Of a stretch of DNA of 64,000 nucleotides, positions 21,291-30,682 are shown piece by piece (position 1 is the first letter of the stretch; every line of letters starts with the position of its first letter). The translations under genes were made by a program, and so were the position numbers. Source of the stretch: Lithodes maja (lineage: Eukaryota > Arthropoda > Malacostraca > Decapoda > Lithodidae); contig JBAKBP010006535.1 of assembly GCA_037953745.1 (NCBI GenBank), forward strand, positions 45,338 to 109,337, given 5' to 3'. The notes below the pieces were generated by a model. That model was given only the letters and a program-made list of their open reading frames with translations. It was not told the DNA's origin and searched no databases.

Positions 21291-23152
21291 TGTTACGACC
21301 GGGGCTACGAATAAAGCAAGGGCACTTAATGATTGGACTAGTAATAGGGCACTATGCAACAACGGTACGCTAGATCCAAACCCCTGAACTTATATGCCGG
21401 CGAACAAAACACCTATACCCTCCAGAGTTAATCGGTGATAACGGGGTATCCTTAACTGGGCATAAATATACTCTACTTCAGGCTAACCCACACTGGTATA
21501 GCCTGATAACACACAGGATTCAAGTTACGATAAAATGCATAAACAAGAATCTATGGGAAGATCAATTAAATCACTGCAAGATTTAATACAATAAAAAGAT
21601 GCTTTAATACAGTTACTCTAAACAACAATAAACTCTTCACTCCTATCTGAAAGCAAGTGAAGTATAGTCCTACAGCATAGACCTGGAAACTTCTGAAGAA
21701 TGTCTGATGCTCATAAGATGCTCGTATCTTAACTATAAGTAAAGGCAGGAGGCAGGACACCACACGTGTAAAGCGAATACACAAAAAGATAGGACATATA
21801 ATGTTAACTGACACGAGAATACTATAAATGCGCAACGGCAGTAATGCTCGACACAAAAGAGAAGTACTTCCTTATCAACGAAACAGTCTACTATGGTTGT
21901 GCAACTCAACAACAACCTAGACTAATAAAAGCTTGTGAATAATAATGCATACATATCAAAAGAGTTTAGGTCCTAACTAGTGTCTGCTAGGTGAATAAAG
22001 TCTAGCTGGGATATCAAGGTTAGGAAACTGTGGCTGAGCAAGACAGGCTCATAGCCCAGTGTTGTCCTTAAGGCGGTATGGTTAAAGTTACGTTAATGAC
22101 GGGGATGCTCTCTTGGTAAACCCAGATCTCAAGTATCTGGCTCTACCCTGGCAATCCCTCAAAAGTCAAGCAAAGAGACAGCACTGTGTTATAAGGTAGT
22201 AGGCTAATGCCCTCTTACAACACGATGCTGCGCTCACAAAAGACACAACCAGAAGGACGACCTAGGCTACCACAGAAACCGTCGAAGTCGTGTAGGTATA
22301 AGCGATCCGTACACACATCGGTGACAACGATAACAGAAGCCCTATCCCAGTCTAGCATTAAATACCCAAGCAGAGCACTACTGATAATGAGGGAGACACA
22401 CACGAAGAGTCATGAAACCTCCATAACTTAAGGACGCTGAGGGAGACACACACAGAGTCATCAAACCTCCATAGACTAAGAACCCTTATAGTCTATTCTA
22501 ATACATGTAAATATCTCTGAGAGCGACGCACACAATACGATGGGCCGATATGAAATCGTGTACAGAACCCAAAGGGAGTGCTGTGATGTTAAAAGATTAG
22601 AGGAATGAAAGAAAAGAAGTTGAGTGAGAGAGACAGTATCAGAATGGTGGGGATATGGGGGACAGTTGTAAAAAGGGTGTTAGTCGTGCGTGTCCCTAGC
22701 CTGCTCTGAAGAAGGCAGCTCCTGTGGACCCACATGCACACAGGAGCCCACAAAGACGCGGTGGTTGGCCAATCACAGGCCGAGACGTCACAAGGCAGCA
22801 GGTGTCACGTGACACAGCCAGGCAGGCCAGCCAATCAAGGGGCGTGAGACAGCACGCGCACGAGCCTCCGAGCGAGGGAAGCAACACATGTATACGCACG
22901 CACACACTACCACCTCACTGCCTATATTGTTCTCTCTCCTTAACAATATACAATGCATGTTATATTCTATCAATGAAATAAAATACTTCCCGTTGTCACA
23001 GACGAAAATAAAGACCACCACTGGACTGTCTGTGACAATACGATTGCTAGGAAAGAAAGAACAACATTCTCTGATAACTGTAGCCCATTGCAATGTCCCT
23101 GGCGAGCGCTAGTGGCTACCGGGAGGCGATTCTGCCAACGCTGGTAGGCGTC
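21291..23152 (-). repeat. 5' LTR of the gypsy element (about 1.86 kb)
   Basis: On the minus strand it ends ...CGTAACA at 21291, followed by AATGGCGACCTTGCC, the same LTR/leader junction as in the element at 38945-46186. Its outer end should read TGTGACG; here it breaks off at GACGCC (23152), so a few terminal bases are lost and the flanking sequence (23153 on) is unrelated. Confidence 0.75.
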
Positions 23153-23192
23153 CCAATATGTTTACACTATGTTACTTTCTTTTTAGGATCGT

Positions 23193-23262
23193 ATGTTGAA
23201 ATATAGCCTGATGATGGATGTGTGATACGTCCGAAAATTTGCAAATATATAATTCTCAACAT
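23193..23262 (+). ncRNA. Hammerhead-ribozyme-like motif (probable Penelope-type 3' sequence)
   Basis: The hammerhead core CTGATGA (23208-23214) and GAAA (23233-23236) enclose a 5-bp stem II (GGATG 23216-23220 with CGTCC 23228-23232, one G-U pair). An outer stem I pairs ATGTTGA (23193-23199) with TCAACAT (23256-23262), with ATATA/TATAT inside it, and stem III is very short. Short-stem-III hammerheads are known from the terminal repeats of Penelope-like elements. An unpaired U after CTGATGA is non-canonical, so activity is uncertain. Confidence 0.5.
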
Positions 23263-23340
23263 GTATACTGTTGTGGCTCTTGTCCTACTCTTCCTCTACA
23301 AAATTATATATATATAATATGTATAATATATATATATATA

Positions 23341-24411
23341 CAGGGTGTTTTAAAACAACACTGCCAGAGTATGACGACCACATTGATCAAAATATATAAT
23401 ACACATATTTCTATTCTATTTTTACCAAAAATATATTGTAACGGAGATAAATGGTTATTTAGAAATGTAGCAAAACAGGGTTCTGAGCTCAGCACAAAAC
23501 ATATGATACATAATATGAATGATTACCAAGTAAAAAAGGTAAAGAGGAGATATCTAATGACCTAATCACATAATTATGAATAATTACAAAATCAAAGTTA
23601 CATAAAATTGGTAATGATATTTTGCAATTAGAAGAAAACTGCTAAGTATTATAATCCAAGTAGCGTAAAAAGATATTCACCATTTGTAACGATGACCAAG
23701 AGGTAAAATAATGAATCTCAAGTCTGGGTCAGGTATCCGAACACTGCTATAGGTAATTTAATCGTTCGTGAAACTGTTTGAATGGGAAAAAATTGTTCCT
23801 GCGCAATTTACTGTTTCAATACAAATACCTCATTACGTTACTATTATCACAGAGTACTAACGAAATATGTCTATCAGTTTTATGGTTGAAGTTTGACGAA
23901 TTTACGTAGCTGTAGACATACAAGTATACGGTGTTCACTAATGAATATTTAAAATCATCTAATGGTACCCAATACAAACAATTTACGTCACTTGGACTTA
24001 ACGAGTATAAAATAACAAAGGCAGAGACACACCTAAATAACGACAATCCATATTTATGTGATATTATAAGGTAAATAAAATCACTATGACAGAAGAAGAT
24101 AGCACCATGGCCGAGCAGATGATTAAACACATGAGAAGATTCGTTATGACTCCAAAGCTTCAAAGAAAAACTCGAACTGGGATGGGAGGCAAGAGGTAGG
24201 CTATTTGGGGGGGGGGGGGGGGGGGGGGGGGGACACTTGCCCGTGTTCGGATTATAGCTCATACCTGGGTGTCACTAATTATGTTACTCTATGCTGTTTA
24301 AATCATTAATGGTATAATATTATTTTGCATTTTATCCTTAGATAATCTTCTTCGTTATTGTATTTACTAATTAGCAGATGAGGTCTGGTAGTGTTGTTTT
24401 AAAACACCCTG
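23341..24411. mobile_element. Mariner/Tc1-type TIR element, non-autonomous
   Basis: Inverted ends beginning CAGGGTGTTTTAAAACAACA extend about 28 bp with one mismatch. TA lies on both sides (23339-23340; 24412-24413), as expected for TA duplication. The 1,071-bp interior has no transposase-like frame and contains a long G run (about 24208-24232). Confidence 0.75.
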
Positions 24412-24413
24412 TA

Positions 24414-24450
<37 letters not shown>

Positions 24451-24452
24451 TA

Positions 24453-24514
<62 letters not shown>

Positions 24515-24520
24515 TATACA

Positions 24521-24580
<60 letters not shown>
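24412..24580. repeat. (TA)n microsatellite with a TACAGTA interruption
   Basis: Nearly pure TA dinucleotides, interrupted near 24440-24460 and by ATACAGTAT near 24517-24525. Translated IYIYIY frames across it are artefacts. Confidence 0.9.
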
Positions 24581-24585
<5 letters not shown>

Positions 24586-25700
24586 ATTTCTACGTTTGCT
24601 ACTAAGGTGGGAATAATTCGACAGTTGTTAAGAAGTTTGTATCCTTTGTATCCTTTGTATCCTTTGTTTAACAAAACTTTCTGATATCATATATCCTCAT
24701 AGCAACCGATTCTCTGTTCGGGCCGGAATGAGTTCAATCCATAAATTGAATATTACCGTCGACCCAATATAGATTGTACGTTGGAACTCTTAAATTCCCG
24801 TTACCACCTATTTGGATACCCGTTATTCAGGCATTGATTCACTCCGACTTCGATCCATAGGAACGGCGCTATTTCCAATAGAATTAACAAAACTTTACTG
24901 CGCCTCAATATGTCCTATGGTGAGAACAAGGCCTTAACCTATCTAATCTAAACGTCCCTAAACTTACAACCAATCTGTATATATATATATATATCATATG
25001 TTTTACTACGCCTCAATATGTCCAATCGTAGGACCTAGGCTTTAATCACGTTAATCTAGACGTTCCTATATTTGCATCTTATCTATTCGTATCATATATC
25101 TCAAAAACACGTAAATATGTACCCGTAGGCAATTACATATTCTAACTCTGTTCTGGAGTGTCCCACACTACTGATTCCTATCTCACAAATGAAGTTATCC
25201 AATACAATTTAACTCCTATTTATTTCACTTATAATCAAGTTTCAACTCATGTAGATCATTACATAATTCAATATATCCGATATGTCAACATTACCTTATT
25301 ACAACAATTTAACACTTGATCGCCTGGTATATCAGAACACTATTTAATTCAAACATAAAATTACTACTTTCAATAATACAACACCCTTTGTAATAGTCGC
25401 CTCGACTTGTTACTTATGTCATGATTACAGGGTCGCTTAATCTGAGAACCGTATTCCGTACAATAGTCTCTTTAATCGAATAACGATGTTTCCTTTATAC
25501 ATAAACAATATATTTCATCAAACGGACTAGTGTCCTTCCTGACTATTTCTCAAGCTAGGTCTAACCTATCACAAACATGATTAATTCCCATTCATTGATA
25601 ATTGACATAACCCCATTATCATTAATCATTATATAAACAGATTCCCGTATGATTCTTAGTAATCCCCTTTACTTATTACCCTATAATATCCTATCCTATT
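24586..25700. repeat. LTR-like block, copy 1
   Basis: Homologous to 62588-63180. Shared phrases include GGGAATAATTCGACAGTTGT, GATTCTCTGTTCGGGCC, GATTGTACGTTGGAACTC, CCGTTACCACCTATTTGGAT and GTACCCGTAGGCA. An internal duplication repeats the CGCCTCAATATGTCC segment (24900 and 25008). Non-coding. Its position next to a gypsy integrase remnant suggests a long terminal repeat, but I could not pair it with a second LTR here. Confidence 0.55.
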
Positions 25701-25852
25701 TATAGCTAAATGGCATGGAGCCTTCTCTATCATTAACAGCTATCTCTCTCAACAATGCATCCTTTTTATTTATCCATGAGTCTATTGTTTTCTCTTTCTT
25801 TTTGTTCTATAAGAACACATCTAATTTTAATTGGTTGGAACCACTGGGTTTG

Positions 25853-26206
25853 TCAAGCATTTTTCTCTCTTTCCATGACATCATGATCTCCAATTCTTAC
25901 CTTATAGACCATGTCGTTGACCTTTTTGACCACCTCAAAAGGACCCTTCCATTGTAGCAATAGTTTGTTTGAATCTGTTGGCAAAAGTAGTAACGCTCTT
26001 TGCCCCACATTCAGCTGTCGAGGAGTAGTCTTCTTATTGTAGTGATGTCTATACTGCTCTCTTGCCTCTGCAAGACTCTCCTGGGCTATACGACAAGTCT
26101 CCTCCAACTTATTGTGCAACTCAAAGACGTACTGATAAGTGTTCTGTACCTGGTGTTCCTTGGGTCCTGTCCACATCTCCTTCAACCCCTGGATGTGTCC
26201 CCGCAC
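25853..26206 (-). pseudogene. Gypsy integrase C-terminal region (GPY/F-type)
   Basis: LNVGQRALLLLPTDSNKLLL followed by QWKGPFEVVKKVNDMVYKV is the integrase C-terminal module. It is preceded by a helical segment (LEETCRIAQESLAEAREQY) typical of the same group. It overlaps the 3' end of the integrase frame at 26182 in another register; the break falls at the GYREV-like region where the upstream frame loses its sense. Nothing recognisable as RT follows within about 1.2 kb. Confidence 0.75.
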
Positions 26207-27375
26207 TTCCCTCCCGTAGAGAAGCTCGAAAGGCGAGATCCGGTGCTGGCTTGCGTACTTCCCTGTAGGCGAAACATCAAGGCTGGCATATACTGGTCCC
26301 AGTCACGTGGCCTCTCCTGACACATCCGCCTCAGCATCTGCTTTAATGGTCCGTTGAATCTCTCGTTCAAACCATTATGCCTGGGATTATAGGGGGTGGT
26401 ATGCAGTTGCTTAACACTAATTAGTCTGCAAATTTCTTTCATGAGATGAGAGGTGAACTGAGTACCACGGTCACTTAATATTTCCTCTGGTAGTCCTACC
26501 CGTGAAAACACCTCCAATAAAGCCTCCGCTATTCTCTCAGTTTCAATACTAGGTATTGCTACTGCCTCCGGGTACCTGGTTGCGTAGTCCACTATTGTCA
26601 AGATATACCTGTTACCCCTCTCCGTTTTAGGATTAAGTGGCCCAACCAGATCTACAGCTACTTTCTTGAAAGGGGCATCAATTAAAGGAACCTCACCTAG
26701 TGGAACCTTGGTGACCCTTCCTCGTGGCTCTGTCCTCTGACACACATCACAACTCCGACAATACCTTTTAATGTCCCCATACCCACCTGGCCAGTAGAAG
26801 CTGTCGAGGATTCTGTCGCAAGTCTTCTTGATGCCGAGATGGCCTCCCATCAGACCTTTATGAGCTAGGTGTAGGACTTGGGGTCGCCAAGCCTCCGGTA
26901 CAACAACCTGGTTAATTTCACCATTTTGAAAGATCTGTCTGTACATGACACCATTAATAAGAGTTATCTTAGCAGTACCTTTACCTCTCAAAGTTTTCCC
27001 CACATGCTTACGCAAAGTGTCCAAACTATCATCAGCTTCTTGGGCACGCTTTAATTCCTCGACACTGCCGACTATGTGAGTTCCTTCTGCGACGCGGAGA
27101 GGAGCCAAGGGCTTATCCTTCCATGCTTGGTTCCTGGTGACTGCTGCTGCTACACAATGGTCTTCTCCCTGTTCCTCCAAAGTTGCTCCTGGAACATTTC
27201 CAATTATCAAATCACAAACCGCATCATCCAGACATGTTGCAGACACTTCTCCCTTAAAGTATGGAGTATGGACATGTATTTTAGCCACTTTACAAACGCG
27301 AACAGTGTTATCAATCAAAACACACTTCTTTGGCTTCCAGTTCCACCTCAGCCCTACGCTTCTCGTCCGCAGCAA
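26182..27375 (-). pseudogene. Gypsy protease fragment followed directly by integrase
   Basis: The first ~70 residues are the end of a retropepsin (YFKGEVSATCLDDAVCDLII, GNVPGA) without the DTG loop. A linker (VEELKRAQEADDSLDTLRKH) follows, then integrase: HHCC finger (HLAHKGLMGGHLGIKK, CRSCDVCQRTEP) and DDE core with AVDLVGPL, LSDRGTQFTSHL and NGLNERFNGPLKQML. No RT lies between protease and integrase. This adjacency is expected if the native order is protease-integrase-RT; a deletion in a canonical element is the alternative. The end is frameshifted after ~380 residues. Confidence 0.8.
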
Positions 27376-27523
27376 CAGCTAAACGAGCCTGCCTCTCCTC
27401 AGCAAGAACTAGTCTCTCCTCGGCTCGCCTATCCCTTGCCAATTCTCGCTCATATTTAACAAATTCTTGAAGACCAGTGAGTCCCAACTTCTCATCAGCT
27501 TTAATTAACTCATTAATATGCAT
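27311..27523 (-). pseudogene. Gypsy Gag N-terminal coiled-coil fragment
   Basis: From an ATG at 27521-27523 the frame reads MHINELIKADEKLGLTGLQE and then a strongly charged helix rich in Arg, Glu and Ala (ELARDRRAEERLVLAEERQA). This resembles the N-terminal coiled coil of the group's Gag. It fuses out of register to the protease fragment, so most of Gag and the first half of the protease are deleted. Confidence 0.6.
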
Positions 27524-27539
27524 TTCGGATATGGCTGTT

Positions 27540-27860
27540 GACAACAAAAAATAATAATCCAGACACCTCACAAGATCAGAAAGTAAACAATGTCATAGAT
27601 AAGCCACACATTACCATATCCAGATTAAATCAAATAGTTAATATTAATTAATGGCTGCCAGATATCAAAAGAAAACTCCAAACACACCACAAGATCAGAA
27701 GAAATAAAATCCAGACACCTCACAAGATCAGAAAGTAAACGTCAAGAGATAACACACATATCACCTCACCAGATTCAATTAAATCATTAATATTAATTTC
27801 GGACATGGCTGCTGGATATCAAAAGAAAACTCCAAACACCTCACAAGATCTCAAAGAAAA
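27540..27860. repeat. Tandem repeat, about 152-bp period
   Basis: Phrases CCAGACACCTCACAAGATCA (27559, 27711) and ATATCAAAAGAAAACTCCAA (27662, 27815) recur with a period of 152-153 bases, giving a little over two units. It lies in the leader of the deleted gypsy element. Non-coding. Confidence 0.7.
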
Positions 27861-28285
27861 CAAAACTGTCACAACTATATCACAAGTCACACAACACAGG
27901 GTTACAAACCATTAAATCCCGGTCAGGCCCCCATTATTATGTCACATATTGAGGTTAATGAGAGCTGAACATATGACATAATATATAGAAATATGGTTTG
28001 CAATACCTGGTCATGAAAACACATAGAAATATTTATAACATTTACTTTATGAAAGTAACAAGTACAGCCCAATGCCCAAGTATGCCTTAATCCTATCATT
28101 AATCCTACAAAAATAACACAATCATAATTACATAGCCTAACAATTACATGGTGACTCCAGTGAGAATCAGTCCAGGCTCCACCCAAACACCGGCACTTAC
28201 TCAGAGAGTTGGAATCTATCAGCTGGCAAGCTGTGTGTGTGTGGCAACAACAGACACCTCCTCTCAACAGGACGGTATCACTTAA
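27861..28285. other. Leader/LTR-like non-coding sequence
   Basis: On the minus strand CTCAATATGTGACATAATAA is followed by TGGGGGCCTGACCGGG, a plausible LTR end plus primer-binding site at about 27920-27955 for the deleted gypsy unit to the left. No matching second LTR was found. Otherwise nothing recognised. Confidence 0.35.
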
Positions 28286-28883
28286 CCCGGGAACTGCGGG
28301 AAGACTCTTAAGAGTTCCCCCGGCGGACTGCGGGAAGACTCTTAAGAGTAAGGCTATTAAAAAATCCATTTAAAACACCCCCCAAATTTTTTTTTTTTTA
28401 TTGCCCCTGGGCCATGCCAAATATCACTCCTCCACCTCCCCTCCTTCCCCACTTTCCTCACCTCCTTCAGTTATCACCTATTTTCCCTGTTATTCCCTTA
28501 TTCTGTGGTATATTTTCGTGCTAACATTAGCGAGTTGCAAGCAGGGCATTGTCATCACTGTTAGCAAGTGAGTGCAAGAGAGAGAGAGAGTATCGATCGA
28601 CAGTCTCTCTCCAGACGTGGGGAAAAGTGGTGGGAAGGAAGGTTGCCTCAGCCATACATTATGTAACTCCCGGCCTGTATCGCCGATTTTGACCATCCAA
28701 ACGCTGTTTCCACTTGTTTTATTGTTGTAACAGGTTAATACCTTTATAATCAACCTATAATAGGTGCATATGGATAAGTATTAATGCTATTTATGGTAAA
28801 ATAATGATGTTAGTGATGGGAACAGCTCAAATACGTCAGCACAGGAGTGTGGTGTCTCATACCCCCCATGCGCACTTCAGAGG
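28286..28883. mobile_element. Candidate TTAA-flanked MITE
   Basis: TTAA at 28282-28285 and 28884-28887. Left end CCCGGGAACTGCGGG, right end inverted CCTCTGAAGTGCGCA: about ten of fifteen positions agree. The left part contains two direct ~40-base copies ending GACTGCGGGAAGACTCTTAA. A GA tract lies in the middle. It belongs with the other TTAA elements if the weak inverted ends are accepted. Confidence 0.45.
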
Positions 28884-28887
28884 TTAA

Positions 28888-29186
28888 TGAAACTTAACAC
28901 AAACCATTAAATAAGGCTTCACATAAGCCAATATATAAGGCTTTACATAAATCACATCACATCCTAATGAACACTTCACAATACGTTACACTAAAATACA
29001 GTAAATTCAAAGTTACTTCTCCACACACACACACAGCTGCTACGCCGACACCCTCCTCACCCTGGAAGACAACCGGCTGGTAGTGAAGCCTGCACCGTTC
29101 TGCCAGGCTGGCGCCAGACAGCTCACTCGTCACCTCCGTTTTCCATCACACAATCCTTCTGGAACAGTGACACGTCATATTTGTTG
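28888..29186. other. Non-coding sequence, nothing recognised
   Basis: AT-rich sequence with a short CA tract near 29020. It lies between the TTAA element and the BEL element. I see no genes. Confidence 0.4.
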
Positions 29187-29191
29187 GTTAC

Positions 29192-29729
29192 TGTCGTGAA
29201 TCCTAGCTGGTATATATACCGTAGTTTGAATTTCCCGGGTTCACGACAGCTGGTTCCTTTTGGTTTATACGCATTACTTTATTTATCTTTGTGGATAAAT
29301 ATTACTGTGGTTGCACCAATTATATCTTAGTTTATTTTCCCTTAATATTTAATCACGGGGGACGATATAGAACCCTTAAATATATTTTATATTGTTACGA
29401 TAAAAGGGAATCTAAGTACACTTCACACACAGCCTTCGTCCCGCTAACAACAAACCACCAGTTGCTGCCACATAACAACAGAATTTCACCTATCGACATG
29501 TCCATCACCTAACCTACACTCTTTGCATCACAGCTAAGTTCCTTTAATACTAGAAGTACTTCATAGATATTACTGGGACTACCACAGATAGCCTACATAT
29601 ACAATCTAACACGTAAGTCCAACGCCGACCGGTATCATATTTATAGCCTAGGCCAATTCATCTTTCCAGGTCTAAACATTTAATTTATATCCGTTTTTCC
29701 TCTACCCCCTAGGAATAATAAACAGGATA
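29192..29729 (+). repeat. 5' LTR of BEL/Pao element
   Basis: 538 bp, starting TGTCGTGAATCC. It contains a TATA-like TATATATACC at about 29212-29221. It lacks the inverted duplication of its partner and otherwise matches it closely. Confidence 0.9.
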
Positions 29730-29733
29730 TAAT

Positions 29734-29751
29734 TGGTGCCGTGTGACCAGG
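29734..29751 (+). promoter_or_regulatory. Primer-binding site of BEL/Pao element
   Basis: TGGTGCCGTGTGACCAGG starts four bases after the 5' LTR. It has the TGG start expected for complementarity to a tRNA 3' CCA end; I do not name the tRNA. Confidence 0.65.
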
Positions 29752-30427
29752 ATACTGGGCCATCTGTTATATATTGATAAGAATTGGGGGGGGGGGGTAT
29801 TAGGCCTGACTTGTCTGCCTTTGTGTAGAGCTGGGCGATCCAGTGGACAAATGTTGAGGGGCGCATATGTCCGGGATTTTCCGCTGGACCGTCCAGTGCA
29901 GTGCCCTGCTTTTTTTTTTGTTAAGCAGTTCTATAGACCAGGGGCAAGGGTGGACACTGTCAGGCAGACCTCAGCCTGGGTTAGATGCGCCAGGGAGCCG
30001 GAAGGTGTTAGATAGGCTACTGGACAGAGCGTGTGCCTTCTTTGAGGAGAAGGACGGGGCTGAGGAGGAGCAGTCGACGCAATAGGCTAGATCTAAAGAC
30101 TAGGACGACGGCTGCGGCTGTTCCTACTTCAGAGGAGTCTTGATCCTTCTTTCTTTTTCTTTGTAATTTGTTAAAATTTAATATAGCCTAGCCTAGTAAA
30201 GTAAATATTGTAAAGTAGAGTAATATGACATAGGGAAATTTTCCTTTTCTTTGATCATTTGTAAACTCACAGGGGGCACGCGATCTGCATGCTTCAATTT
30301 GCTTGGTTGCTGTCGTCATCAATGTAAGTAGGTTAGCCTAGGCTTAGAATAGATTAGAATAGGTTAGCCTACAGTGACGATTAGTATTGTTGTTCCTTAA
30401 GCTTTAATTTCCGTAAACTTTTTAAGA
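29752..30427 (+). other. BEL/Pao leader
   Basis: Untranslated leader between primer-binding site and gag start, with a G run at about 29786-29797 and no convincing frame. A leader of about 700 bases is long but not unusual for the group. Confidence 0.6.
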
Positions 30428-30682
30428 ATGGATGAGAAAATAAAGTCATTGCGGCGGTTCAGGGCCGCCAAGAAGGGAGGGATTACTAAGCTTACCTCTA
30501 ATCTGTCTGAATTTATTGAACATGCTGCTACACTGCATGATGTAAAGGGTGTGAAAATAACTTTAGAAGAGGCCCTAACTGATATCAAGTCGTATAATGT
30601 AGAGTTGTATAGCTTATATTCAGATGATCAGTTAGAGGATGAGATGGTGAAAGATAATTTATGCAGTATGTTAATCAAGTAA
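30428..30682 (+). CDS. BEL/Pao Gag N-terminus
   Basis: ATG at 30428 gives MDEKIKSLRRFRAAKKGGIT and a charged helical region of 84 codons. The reading crosses into the overlapping frame at 30661 (MQYVNQVNGQLADLD), so a single-base slip near 30660-30670 splits Gag. Basic N-terminal helices of this type precede the DUF1759 domain in Pao-type Gag. Confidence 0.7.
   Translation: MDEKIKSLRRFRAAKKGGITKLTSNLSEFIEHAATLHDVKGVKITLEEALTDIKSYNVELYSLYSDDQLEDEMVKDNLCSMLIK

Larger units (their letters stand above)
15881..23152 (-). mobile_element. Ty3/gypsy element with Gmr1-like domain order, LTR-bounded, broken
   Basis: Minus-strand element: 5' LTR 21291-23152, internal 16967-21290, 3' LTR 15881-16966 (truncated by the SINE pair). 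Internal order in transcription sense is gag, zinc knuckle, protease, an integrase C-terminal tail remnant, RT, RNase H tail, then polypurine tract and LTR. No integrase lies after RNase H. The primer-binding region (TGGCGACCTTGCC on the minus strand, at about 21275-21288) follows the LTR end CGTAACA. The polypurine tract (CTTGGGCGGGG) directly precedes TGTGACG at 16966. Confidence 0.85.

Noticed and set aside
16028..22403. Identical ~62-codon frames in both LTR copies (16028-16216 and 22215-22403)
   Set aside because: Conservation is explained by LTR duplication. No domain sense and no start context.
23816..24262. 148-codon minus-strand frame inside the mariner-like element
   Set aside because: It starts in the G/C homopolymer, has no transposase motif and lies in AT-rich non-coding DNA.
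27540..27860. CRISPR-like spaced repeats
   Set aside because: Only about two units of 152 bp with homologous, not unique, sequence between them; eukaryotic repeat context.
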